This document shows, one piece after another, positions 10,751 through 20,260 of a stretch of DNA of 64,000 bases; position 1 is the first letter of the stretch; the number at the start of each line of letters is the position of its first letter. Source of the DNA: Sphaerolaimus hirsutus (lineage: Eukaryota; Nematoda; Chromadorea; Monhysterida; Sphaerolaimidae). The DNA lies in contig OZ038456.1 of NCBI GenBank assembly GCA_964036195.1, positions 12,214,001-12,278,000 of the forward strand, in the 5' to 3' direction. The notes under the pieces are model-generated. The model ran no database searches and was not told where the DNA came from. It worked only from the letters and a program-made list of their open reading frames with translations. The translations under genes and the position numbers were made by a program.

Positions 10751-10959
10751 CACTGAACCGGTTTGGGGTGAAGTGGAGTGGGGAGTCGGTTCATAAGTTT
10801 TCAGTTGGCTGTCTGCCAGCTGAAGACATAAATCATATCTATTTGTAGAGTATCATGTCTGCCGAGTATATATGAATTTGGCACACGTCGAAGTTACTGT
10901 TTGCGTTTTATATGAACTACTAGAGTGAAAGATGCATGATTTCTGTACACATTACCGAG

Positions 10960-12400
10960 AATGGCTGCGCAAATGCAATTCAATCAAGACAAGTGTCAAG
11001 GAGTGTGCTACACGAAACATGTAAGCGCATGAAACATTTTGTATCATTACACACGCACACACGCCCATGAAACACTTTGTATCATTACACACGCCCATGC
11101 GTTCATGAAACACGCGGTTTGCCCATGAAACACGCGCGCGCGGTGTCATAGCAATGTATGTGCGCGTGTCACATTTAATTATTTTTTTTTGTAAGTATAA
11201 TCAACCGTTTTCAGCGCTCTATTTTACCTATTTACATGCGTGCCAAATTGCGTTTGATGCCTCTGATAGTTAACCGTGCACAGTAAACATTGTTAGATGT
11301 GTTAATTGTGTCAAAATAAGCAATTAATTCATTGGAGTGATTCAATCAACTGTAACACAGCAAATATCCAACCAAAAATGTTAACAATAGATAATCTGTA
11401 TAAAAAATGTTTAGACGTTGTTTGACCAATTAGTAATATTATACTGAGTAATATTAAAATATTCATTGTTACCACAAATAACTTCCCGCTTTTTAATAAT
11501 TACCATTGAAAAGCAAGAAAAAAGTTGATAATTGAGGCATCTAATTCTAAAATACAGACAAATATACTAATAAAATACAGTATTTGGGTAAAAACTTGAG
11601 TTTTTATGTAAAAAACTTGGGTTTTCGCCAAAAACACATAAATAAAAACAGAGTTACTCAAGTTTCTTGTGTGAAAAAAACCCAAAACACAGGTATTCAT
11701 TTTTGAAAAACTCAAAACACAGAAAGTGTTTTTTTCTGGAGAACTTACCCATCGTTGAATAGAACATCCACAACACAATACAACACAATACAAATGAGCA
11801 AATTTGCAAACAAAATGAAGCATCTACTTCCATAAGTTGATATCAAACAATGACAGAAAAAATGAATGACTATCAAAAAATGCTGATTTTTGAGTGCAAA
11901 TTTCCAAAAGCTCCAATAGTTACAATATATGTTTGGAAAAATTGGAAATGTGTGAAAACAATTTCAGATGGTGTTTCTGTGCTTAATTAAATTTTTGAAA
12001 TTTAGGAGTTATCAACTTTTAGAAGTGGATGTCTCACACACAATTCCATTACGCAAGAAAAATGAATTTATGAGATTTTTTCAACTGATGTATGAACAGA
12101 TTTACAATATGCTCACGGTAATCAATATTTGGCACATTCAAATTATCCATGCTGCCAGCCGCGCATTCACGCCTTGCCAATCAGAGTAATTATCGACACT
12201 CTACTTAACAAACTATCAGTACACAGATTGCGCACTCACGCATTGCTATGACACCGCGCGCGCGTGTTTCATGGGGAAACCGGCGTGTTGCATGGGCGTG
12301 TGTAATGATACAAAGTGTTTCATGGGCGCGTGAGCGTGTGTAATGATACAAAATGTTTTGTGCGCTTACATGTTTCATTGGATCCTCCCGTGTCAAGTAG
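10960..12400. repeat. Long inverted repeat with CACGCGCG arms
   Basis: The block at about 11010-11175 (CATGAAACACTTTGTATCATT, CACACGCCCATG and CGCGCGCGGTGTCATAGC) reappears inverted at about 12205-12385. The 1 kb between the arms is AT-rich and holds a family H fragment at 11590-11758. A tentative foldback element. Confidence 0.55.
11590..11758. repeat. Family H element fragment (AACGATGGGTAAGTTC cap)
   Basis: Read on the minus strand it starts CAACGATGGGTAAGTTCTCC and continues with AAAAACACTTTCTGTGTTTTG and TTTTTCAAAAATGAATACC. The same order is seen at 40563 and 41395 on the plus strand. Confidence 0.6.
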
Positions 12401-13016
12401 TATGTGGGCCACCATTAGTGACCATTTGCTGTAGCTTAATTGCGTACCACAACCATTATTGGTGAAGCAGATGGAACTCCTGTGTCTCATTCTTGGTAAC
12501 ATTCTTGCAAATGGTAACTTGGACATGTGCCAAGTACGAATATGTGCACTTGTAGGAAAATTCCTTAAACCAGTGACTTCCATAATGTCTGCTGAGATTA
12601 CCAAAATTGTATTTATCAATAACGTGCATGGTATATTCATGCATGGTAGTTTATATTCATGCATGGTGAACAATCAGAAAGTATATTTTTATTCATCAAC
12701 AAATTTTTTTATTTTGGCACTGTTCGGCACAGTGGCGACCCATGTACGGGATGTTGTAGATGTAGCCCTTTGTTTCTGTAATTTATTCCTATTCGTTTTT
12801 TAATTCAGGATATGGTTGCTGTTTTTGCTGATGTGTTGTTGATTCGGTCCCCTGAATTTCGGGTTTCAGGAATTTCATGAATTTTGGATTTCGGGTACAT
12901 AAATTACGAGCAAGTGCATAAGCAAGATTACAGTGACGCAACCAATGTGAACACAGAAGAGCTACCACAATCTAAGCCAAACTGGCAATACTCCATGCTG
13001 ATGCAGGTCTTTCGAC
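12401..13016. other. AT-rich sequence, nothing recognised
   Basis: No repeat family, RNA gene or coding frame with a known motif was recognised in this stretch. Confidence 0.3.
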
Positions 13017-13020
13017 AATT

Positions 13021-13945
13021 GAGGCGTCTAATTCTAAAAGTCGACAAGTCCACAAAATGCGGTTTTGAGTAAATCGCATTTTAAGTTTCATTTCCAATTC
13101 CAGGTCCGTGGTACGTGTCCAATGACGCTCTCTCATGCTCAACATTAAGTTTCAAATGTTAACAATAAAATGTCAAATTTTCAGCCCCTGCTCTCAATGT
13201 ATAATGGAAAAATTGGGTGTCTATAGAATTCTACTCGGACAGAACAAAACCGTTTTGGGGAGGAAAATGCACTTGTCGACTTCTTGCACTAGAGAACATT
13301 TTTGTTCCCGCCGGCGTTGCGCTTGCCTTATGGGAAATTTATGGACTTGTCGACTTTTAGAAATCGGTGTCCATGATGGACTTATCACATTTCTTGCGTT
13401 TTTTTCCCATAAAAAAGGCTGCGAAACATGGACTTGTCGACGTTTAGCCCAAAACTAAGTCGACTTCTTGCCAATTTTTTTTTAGCGTTTTTCCCAAAAT
13501 TGTCAAATTTGGCACTTTGCCATATGGGCATATGAGGTCAAAAAATTATGGAAAATTATGAAAAATGTGGGCGAGTATCCCCAGATCACGTTTCCGGGCC
13601 TAACTAAAAAATTTGATATTTTGGACTTGTCGAATTGGACGACTTTTCTAATTGACATTCAACCCCCGCTGGAAAATTGCCAAAAAAATATTTTATGTGA
13701 AATTTTTTTATTTATATGTCACAACAGCGTATTTAAATATCACATTTCTTGCGTTTTTTTCCCATAAAATAAGGCTGCTGGAGGTGGACTTGTCGACTTC
13801 TAGCCCAAAACTAAGTGGACTTGTCGACTTCTTGCCCAAATTTTTTGCATTTTTCCCTAAAAATGTCAAATTTGGCACTTTGCCATATGGGCATGTGAGG
13901 TCAAAAAATTTTATGGAAAATGATGAAAAATGTGCGGGAGTAGCC
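13021..13945. mobile_element. Family K element (GAGGCGTCTAATTC cap, GTCGACAAGTCC words), with partial second unit
   Basis: Begins GAGGCGTCTAATTCTAAAAG after AATT. It repeats GGACTTGTCGACTTTTAG words and shares a roughly 600-base body with the complete inverted copy at 62341-62971. The first unit ends near 13655, where a decayed GGACGACTTTTCTAATTG replaces the expected right cap. A truncated second unit follows to about 13945. Confidence 0.65.
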
Positions 13946-13950
13946 CCAGA

Positions 13951-14302
13951 TAGGGTTGGGAATTTCAAAATTTTCGGTTCCGGTTCTCGGTTCTCGGTTC
14001 CTCGAATAGTCCCCCCTCCCCTACGACAGAAAAGATAAAGCATATTTGTTAAAAAAACCATACAAAACAGCAGCGTGTGGTTTAATTCATCGAATGCAAA
14101 TGCAGTGCAAAGATGCAATGAAATGTGCACTACCAATAAAAACAGGACATACGTGTGTATATAGTGTGGTAGAAACATGCTAGAAAATTTTGATGAAATA
14201 ATAATCCCCCACTGGAATAATCCCTCCCTCGATTAGTTCCCCCCTCAAAGATGTCTGACGAAAAAGCAATTCCCCGGGGGGATTATTCGAGAAAATACGG
14301 TA
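13951..14302. repeat. Family F fragment followed by a B1-type right end
   Basis: TAGGGTTGGGAATTTC begins a short run of CGGTTCTCGGTT words, cut after about 50 bases. The sequence then passes into CCTCGAATAGTCCCCCC words and ends at GATTATTCGAGAAAATACGG plus TA at 14301-14302, a B1 right terminus. Confidence 0.5.
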
Positions 14303-14541
14303 AATACCTTTTCCAAATAAAAAGTATAAATACTAATATGTAAGGTATTTTAAAAATACCAAGGAGTATGTAAAAAAACGTAAACGTAAAAGTTTTTATA
14401 TGCATACTCAGTGTAATTTTTAAGCGTCCACTGCCCTAGCAACAGCGTGGTTTGTTAGCGAAACCATCTGTTGCTTTTTGGTTTCCATCGGCACCACTTT
14501 CTGTTGTAATCGTGCAGCCAAATCCAACTATGCTGCTGATT

Positions 14542-14732
14542 CTGGGGGAGTCCCAAACCCTGTAAAATTCCCAGTAAAATATCAAATAGCATGCAAAGTG
14601 TCAAAAGTCATGGAAATTGCCCTGGAAAATGGAAAATGTTTGCCATTTTGTAGAACATTTTACATGACTTTTGACACTTTGCATGACATTTGACATATTA
14701 CAGGACATTTTACAGTGTCTGGTATTTGCACC
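14542..14732. repeat. Family J2 palindrome
   Basis: CTGGGGGAGTCCCAAACCC at the left is answered by a decayed TTTTACAGTGTCTGGTATTTG at the right. The inner words are GTCAAAAGTCATGG and the complement. Confidence 0.6.
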
Positions 14733-14849
14733 ACTCCACTTCCACTCGGGAGCTTCCACTCGCCCCGCCCATTTAAAAAAGTGTGTCACCCATACATTGT
14801 CTGCTGCGCATGGTGCGGCCATTTTAAACGTGTGAACGTGTCACCGATG

Positions 14850-15003
14850 GGAATTTTTCCCGTTTTTCCCAGTACCCGGATATTTCCGTCAGAAATACGT
14901 AACAATATGTAAAGGTATTTTCCAAATACACAAACGTAAATGTAAATATAAATACCAAAATACCCAGGTATTTTGGGTAAACGTAAAAACGTTTTTGCAA
15001 CAC
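14850..15003. repeat. Short element of GTAAAAATACC words ending TTGCAACACTG
   Basis: Self-similar AAATACCxxxGTATTT words. The end GTTTTTGCAACACTGTTCAG resembles endings at 37910-37935, 39890-39908, 50001-50030 and 60850-60880. A separate low-complexity family, boundaries uncertain. Confidence 0.4.
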
Positions 15004-15386
15004 TGTTCAGTACATAAAAAGTGATTAAAATGGTATACCTATTTATGTTTCTGCATCCTAGGAAGAATGGAAAATGTGCAGAAGTAGGTAAACCATGCAT
15101 TTTTAATTTTTGGCGGGATGACTTAGTAAACAGCTTTAAATATGAAGTGCAAAGCTACCACACGATTTATTGTATTTCCACCTCTTCATTGAAAACATGA
15201 CATATGAATCACATACGAATCACACATGCCATATGTCATAACTACCCAAAAATATATAAAAAATTGAGAATTCGAAAACTAAAATAAAAATTCAAGAACT
15301 ATTAGAGGGACAATTTGAAAAATCATGTTAGAACAAAAACACATGAAAATTAAAATATTTCTTTCTGGAGGGTTTGCCAAACGTTA
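15004..15386. other. AT-rich sequence, nothing recognised
   Basis: No repeat family or coding motif was recognised. It ends at the TA of the foldback at 15387. Confidence 0.3.
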
Positions 15387-16913
15387 TAAACTGCTGTCGC
15401 CTCAGGTTCGGCACCGATTTTTTATCTTTTTACCAGTGCAATATCTCCAGCTGTGTTCAAGATATGGAGCTGATACTTAAGGGGTATATAGGCGTAACAG
15501 CCCCCTACTATACACAAACAAAGGGGCTTAGATGACTCACTACAGTGTGGGTTGCTGAACATGCCAAAAAAGTTAGCGCAATTTTCGCTGTCCGTGACAA
15601 GTTCGGCACCCACTGGTATGCCCCACTGCGGATGCCATAACTCCAGCTGTGGGGAGCGTAGAATAATCAAATTTTGTGGAGGTGTAGCCAACACCCTCCC
15701 CTACCATACAACATCGGGTGGGTAGCAGCGACTAACTACAGTATGGGTCGCTGAACATAAAAAAATGTTTTTCAGCCTCAACTTCAGCACTGAATTCTGT
15801 TGTCCCATCGACACCAAGTTCAGCGCCTGGTGTTGTTTCTTCAGATTAATGTTGATGACTATGTTGATTGTATAAATTCTGTTTCAACTATTTCTGTTCA
15901 TCACTAGAGAACAGAAATGCATGCCACCTGACCCCATCCAACCCAACCTGACTCCATCCCCACAGGGAGGCAGACAATAAAGTGACGTTATGTGAGTTTT
16001 TTAGTACGCACTTGAAAACTTGGTTTACGGTGCCCTCTAGAGAAGCATGGAAGCTTTCAAAGTGCGTAAAGAACATTCCGTTGAAAATGTCCCCCTGAAG
16101 AATTTTGTAGGGGGTAACCGGTAAATGCAATAGTGTGAAAATCAGTGGCTTTTTGTTCCTGCAATGATGTCATTATGTCATCATTACACTCACCCCCTAC
16201 AAAATTCGTCAGGGGGGTATTTTAAAGGGAATGTTCTTTATGCACTTTGAAAGCTTCAACGCTTCTCTAGAGGGCACCGTAAACCAAGTTTTCAAGTGCG
16301 TAATAAAAAACTCACATAAAGTCACTTTATTGTCTGCCTCCCTGTGGGGATGGAGTCAGGTTGGGTTGGATGGGGTCAGGTGGCATGCATTTTCTGTTCT
16401 CTAGTGATGAACGGAAAAAGTTGCTGCATGATTTTATACAATCAACATAGTCATTAACATTAATCTGAAGAAACAACACCAGGCTCTGAACTTGGTGTTG
16501 ATGGGACAACAAAATTCAGAGCTGAAATTGAGGCTGAAAAACATGTTTTATGTTCAGCGACCCACACTGTAGTGAGTCGCTGCTACCCACCCGATGTTGT
16601 ATGGTAGGGGAGGGTGTTGGCTACACCTCCACAAAATTTGAGTATTCTACGCCCCCCCACAGCTGGAGTTATGGCATCCGCAGTGGGGGGTACCAGTGGG
16701 TGCTGAACTTGTCGCTTACAGGCGAAAATTGCGCAAATTTTTTTAGCATGTACACTGTAGTGAGTCGCCAAAGCCCCCCTTGTTGGTGAATAGTAGGGGT
16801 TGTTACGCCTATATACCCCTTAAGTATCAGCTCCATATCTCGAACATAGCTGGAGATATGGCACTGGTAAAAAGGTAAAAAATCGGTGCCGAACCTGAGG
16901 CGACAGCAGTTTA
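15387..16913. mobile_element. Foldback element L2, 1.5 kb, TA-flanked
   Basis: The ends read TA then AACTGCTGTCGCCTCAGG, mirrored at the right. The arms, each about 740 bases, are inverted copies across a centre near 16150. Blocks seen in both arms include GGTTCGGCACCGATTTTTTA, ACTCCAGCTGTG, CACTCTAGAGGGCACCGT-like and AATTTTGTAGGGGG. It carries no transposase frame. It shares organisation and the CGGCACC block with L3 at 22793-24213, so the two belong to one superfamily. Confidence 0.8.
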
Positions 16914-17199
16914 TATCACTATTTATCAAAGTTTCATAAATTTCAAATTCCAGTCACATCTCTTATCCATTTCATGTAAGTTGGCACATGAGTGTAGATA
17001 CCTGGCCTCAAATTCAAATGACCTGTTAGATTTTGTTGGGTAGTGCCGTAGACTGTACAGTCGACCAGAGTTGTCATAAGTGCTGAACTTTTTCAAAGTA
17101 CCGGTACAACGATTAAAAAACTACAAAAATAACAGCGGAAATAATAGAAGTTGCCTAGAAGAATGTGTAGAGAAAACTTACTTTTACGTTTTCCCTGAG

Positions 17200-17409
17200 T
17201 AGTGATGTAAAAAGCGCCAGACAATTGGCGCCAAGCGCCAAAAGCGCCATGGCGGTTTTCTGATTTGAGCGCCAAGCGCCAATGGCGCCACATAAAAATC
17301 GCGCCAAGCGCCAAAAGCGCCATGGTGCTTTTCCGGACCTGAGCACCAAGCGCCAATAGCGCCAGAAAGCTATAGCGCCAAGCGCCAGTGGCGCCATCGC
17401 CAAAGTGAT
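17200..17409. mobile_element. Family A hAT-like element (left end intact)
   Basis: Starts TAGTGATGTAAAAAGCGCC. It contains alternating GGCGCCAAGCGCC and AAAAGCGCCATGG words. The right cap is lost near 17409, at the boundary with the integrase-bearing remnant. Confidence 0.65.
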
Positions 17410-17537
17410 TTTCTTTTAAGCCGAAATTAGAGCTCAGCGTCGATACGACGTGAAATGATGGCGTGAAATGACGTGAAATTAATTACACGAGTGTGGATCA
17501 TGCTACAGGGCTACAATTTTCTAAGGATAATATATGA

Positions 17538-18812
17538 ATCAATACCTTAATCGTGTCCAATACTGAGTGTTATCAGCCACAACTAGAGCAAATTGAAAAA
17601 TTCATTTTTTATCATTCCACGTCATCATTTTACGCCAGGGAACAACTTGACATTTCACGTCAGACTATTGCTTGCAAGATTCAGCGTGACGATGCAGCAC
17701 TGAGTGAGGTGATTTACCGTTTGGAAAATGACCCCGAATCGGTCCCGGGAGCGCTTTTAATTGAAAATGTGCTGTTTCATACAACGCCGACGTCAAATAA
17801 TTCATATGCGATCTGGCCGCCATGTTCTTGGCAGGAGGCATGCTTGGAACATGCTCACATTGGCATTTATGCCAGCCATGGGAGTCATGAGAAAACGTTG
17901 GCTTTACTGTGCCAATATTTTGCATGGCCGGGCATGAAACAGCAAATTTTGGATTTTTGCCAACGATGCTCCAACTGTATGCATTTTAAACGCCACCGGC
18001 TGTTACCTGGTCCTATTGGAACTACTGACACTCCACAGCAGCCATTTGACGTGTTGCATTTAGACACTATGCAATTTGAACAGTCAAACATGAAATCAAA
18101 AGTTTTAGTGTGTGTTGATGCGTTTACGCGGTACGCCGTCGCAACACCTTTGTCTTCAAATAAGGGTTCAGTGGTTGCAGAGGCTGTCTTGAAATGTTTA
18201 TTTCTGGTTTATGGGGCGCCACGTCTGGTCATCACGGATCAGGGGACAGAATTTGTAAATTCAGATTTTCGCGCCCTGTGCAAGGAATTTGGAGTGAAAC
18301 ATTCGCCAATACTGTCACATAATCCCGCTGCGAATGGTATGGTGGAGAGGGTGAATGGCAGAATGCAGGAGATATATGTTATGGTGAAAAAACAGCACCC
18401 AAAGTCACATTGGAAAGAATTGTTGCCGGTTACCATGTTGAAATACAATCTAACCATGAACAAAAATTTGACGTGCTGCCTTTTCTACCTGATATTTGGC
18501 CACTTACCACATTGGAATTTGTTCTTTACGGTGGCCAAGAGAACAAATCCAGATGAAATGCGTGTAATTGCACGCATCCAAAGTGATAAGAACAGGGCTA
18601 AATATAAAAAATATCTCGAGACCAAAGTCTCACGCGACATCAATATAGGGGACTCGGTAATGGTGCGCAATTTCAGTTCTGACAAAACTTTGCCCAAATT
18701 TTCTAGACTGTTCACAGTAATTGATACATGCAGCCCAAATGTGTGTTTCCAATGGGGAGACGAATTGGAAACAGTCCCAGGCCGTTACTGTTGGAAACGG
18801 CAGTCTCCCTAG
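17538..18812 (+). CDS. Retroelement integrase (Ty3/gypsy-type), intact frame, 5' part of pol missing
   Basis: A single uninterrupted frame of about 420 residues, preceded by a stop at 17535. It contains an HHCC zinc-binding region (HIGIYASHGSHEKT ... FCQRCSNC, about residues 105-145). A DDE core follows, with Asp in HLDTMQ, Asp in TDQGTEF and Glu in NGMVERVNG. The C-terminal part has the form of a GPY/F module (NFSSDKTLPKFSRLFTVI). The gypsy-type integrase joins cDNA to chromosomes. There is no ATG near the start, and no reverse transcriptase or RNase H upstream, where a family A element abuts instead. It is therefore the tail of a truncated pol or, less likely, a domesticated integrase exon. 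It ends at TAG 18810-18812, and the associated coiled-coil gene follows downstream on the same strand. Confidence 0.8.
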   Translation: MNTLIVSNTECYQPQLEQIEKFIFYHSTSSFYAREQLDISRQTIACKIQRDDAALSEVIYRLENDPESVPGALLIENVLFHTTPTSNNSYAIWPPCSWQEACLEHAHIGIYASHGSHEKTLALLCQYFAWPGMKQQILDFCQRCSNCMHFKRHRLLPGPIGTTDTPQQPFDVLHLDTMQFEQSNMKSKVLVCVDAFTRYAVATPLSSNKGSVVAEAVLKCLFLVYGAPRLVITDQGTEFVNSDFRALCKEFGVKHSPILSHNPAANGMVERVNGRMQEIYVMVKKQHPKSHWKELLPVTMLKYNLTMNKNLTCCLFYLIFGHLPHWNLFFTVAKRTNPDEMRVIARIQSDKNRAKYKKYLETKVSRDINIGDSVMVRNFSSDKTLPKFSRLFTVIDTCSPNVCFQWGDELETVPGRYCWKRQSP

Positions 18813-19062
18813 CTTTTTGTGTGAAAGTTCGATTACTGGTTCACTTTCGTTTTCCATTCACTTCTGTTTTTCAATACAACTTCTGTTTCCCCATATTTCT
18901 GTTCAAAAGTAAACTACAGGCTGCCATTTTTTACAAAATAAAAAACAACAAAAGCTGCAACAAGTTTTTGCAATGCTTTTTCTAAAAGCGATCGCGTTGT
19001 TGTGGTGTTTAACTGCGGTAGTCTTGGCGGGTCGGAGGCGCAGTTGACGTAGCAAGTCGACA

Positions 19063-19542
19063 ATGCCGGCGGAACGAAGTCAGTCTCCTGCACCGCCGCT
19101 GACACCAACCTAGAGGTGCCAGAAGACGAGCCAGATGTCGCGACTCAGGCCACACATGGATCACAAACGCCACAGTACGCTGACGACGCGGACGCAAACG
19201 CACCTGGACCGTCATCAGCAGACCGCTCTCTGAGTAGTTTAGAGTTGAAGTATGAGGAGCGCAAAAAAGTTTGTGCTCGCATGAGTCAGGTATTTTTTGT
19301 TGACAATTTAGCCCAGTGGTCGAAAGTTTTGTTTGATTTGTGGGTTGAATAGCGGACTTTTGAAAGATTTTGACACACTGGGCAACAAATACCAACAGCT
19401 TCGCCGCGATTTTGATGACATGCAAAATGAGAATGCGGATCGGCATAGAACCGTGGTGGGGTTCCGTGTGGAGAACCGCCATCTCGGCGCCTCCTTAGTA
19501 AAATCAGAGGCAGAGTCTGCCCTCAAAAATGCAACCATACGG
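19063..19542 (+). pseudogene. Coiled-coil (gag-like) protein of the outer retroelement, first part
   Basis: Starts with an ATG at 19063 and a Pro/Ser-rich leader. It is frameshifted once near 19110, then continues as an acidic linker and a helical segment (SSLELKYEERKKVCARM). It is shifted again near 19340 and enters a long coiled-coil pattern. The frame is cut at 19542 by the 3' LTR of the minus-strand BEL. The same coiled coil resumes at 36224. A structural (gag-like) role is inferred from the coiled coil and the Arg-rich C-terminal part. No CCHC knuckle is visible. Confidence 0.45.
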
Positions 19543-20008
19543 TGTAAAGTTTCACACTATTTGGGGTTACTTTTCCTGCGTTTGCAGTGAGGAAACCTTA
19601 GCTTTCATCCAACAATTTTATTCAAGTTCTTTTGGGTTTTATACTTTATTCTATTCAATCAAACAAAGAAATCATAAATTCAGAAATCATTAGTCGTAGA
19701 CTGGGGCCGTTCTTCGGCAAGAACGGCCTTACGGATGATTTAACCTTCAAAACGCGAGCAAAATGCTTATTGTGTCTACTTTAAAGCAAATATCAGGTTT
19801 TGCACCTGTCGCATGTCATTAGAAAAACAGGTTGACATAAAGAATTATAAAGGCTAATAAAAACATAGATTAAATATTATAAATGTCATTACTTTTATCA
19901 CCCGTTGTTTACAGCAGGCAAGAAAAGGCAAATATTTTCTAAGTGAAATGGGAATTATTCAAGTGAAACAAAAATGCAGGTTACGGTAATTTTAGGCGGA
20001 ACCGCACA
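19543..20008 (-). repeat. BEL 3' LTR (466 bp)
   Basis: Read on the minus strand it begins TGTGCGGTTCCGCC and ends GAAACTTTACA, the standard TG...CA. It is identical to the other LTR except for four substitutions near 19828-19850 and an extra 88 bases at 19689-19776. Confidence 0.93.
19705..19728. other. Perfect 10-bp stem hairpin inside the LTR-specific 88-bp segment
   Basis: GGCCGTTCTT and AAGAACGGCC flank the four-base loop CGGC. The hairpin is part of a segment (19689-19776) absent from the 5' LTR. It may be a transcript-processing signal lost from one LTR, or a small insertion. Confidence 0.6.
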
Positions 20009-20030
20009 CTCCCCAGAAATTAAAAGAAAA
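20009..20030 (-). promoter_or_regulatory. Putative polypurine tract next to the 3' LTR
   Basis: Directly upstream of the 3' LTR on the minus strand the sequence ends TTTCTGGGGAG. A short purine run ending in GGGGAG just before TG is the usual position and form of the plus-strand primer. Confidence 0.5.
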
Positions 20031-20260
20031 ATTTAAAATCACAAATTTAAAATTTTTACGTTTAATTAAAAAGAGGCTTTACGAATGAAAAAGAGGTATC
20101 ATTCTGGGGGCAGCAAATCATCGGTGACAGCTCCGTTGGTCCCATCTGTCTCCATTGGCTCTGTGTTGTCTTTACTGTTGTCTGTAGAGCCTGTTGTAGA
20201 GCTCATGCTCGAGCTGCACTCACCATCAGAGGATGGGGTCGGGGATCTTTTCTTCGACTT

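Larger units (their letters stand above)
9488..10870. repeat. Direct duplication of about 0.45 kb, each copy carrying a J2 palindrome
   Basis: The block beginning GGCGACATTACAGCC and ending GTAGAGTATCATGTCTG occurs at 9491-9980 and again at 10434-10862, in the same orientation and with scattered differences. Each copy contains a CATCATGACGTCATAAC segment, a family J2 palindrome (9573-9855 and 10530-10750) and a GTTGGCTGTCTGCCAGC segment. The two copies are separated by the TACCGTAAA-capped element at 9984-10427. Confidence 0.7.
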
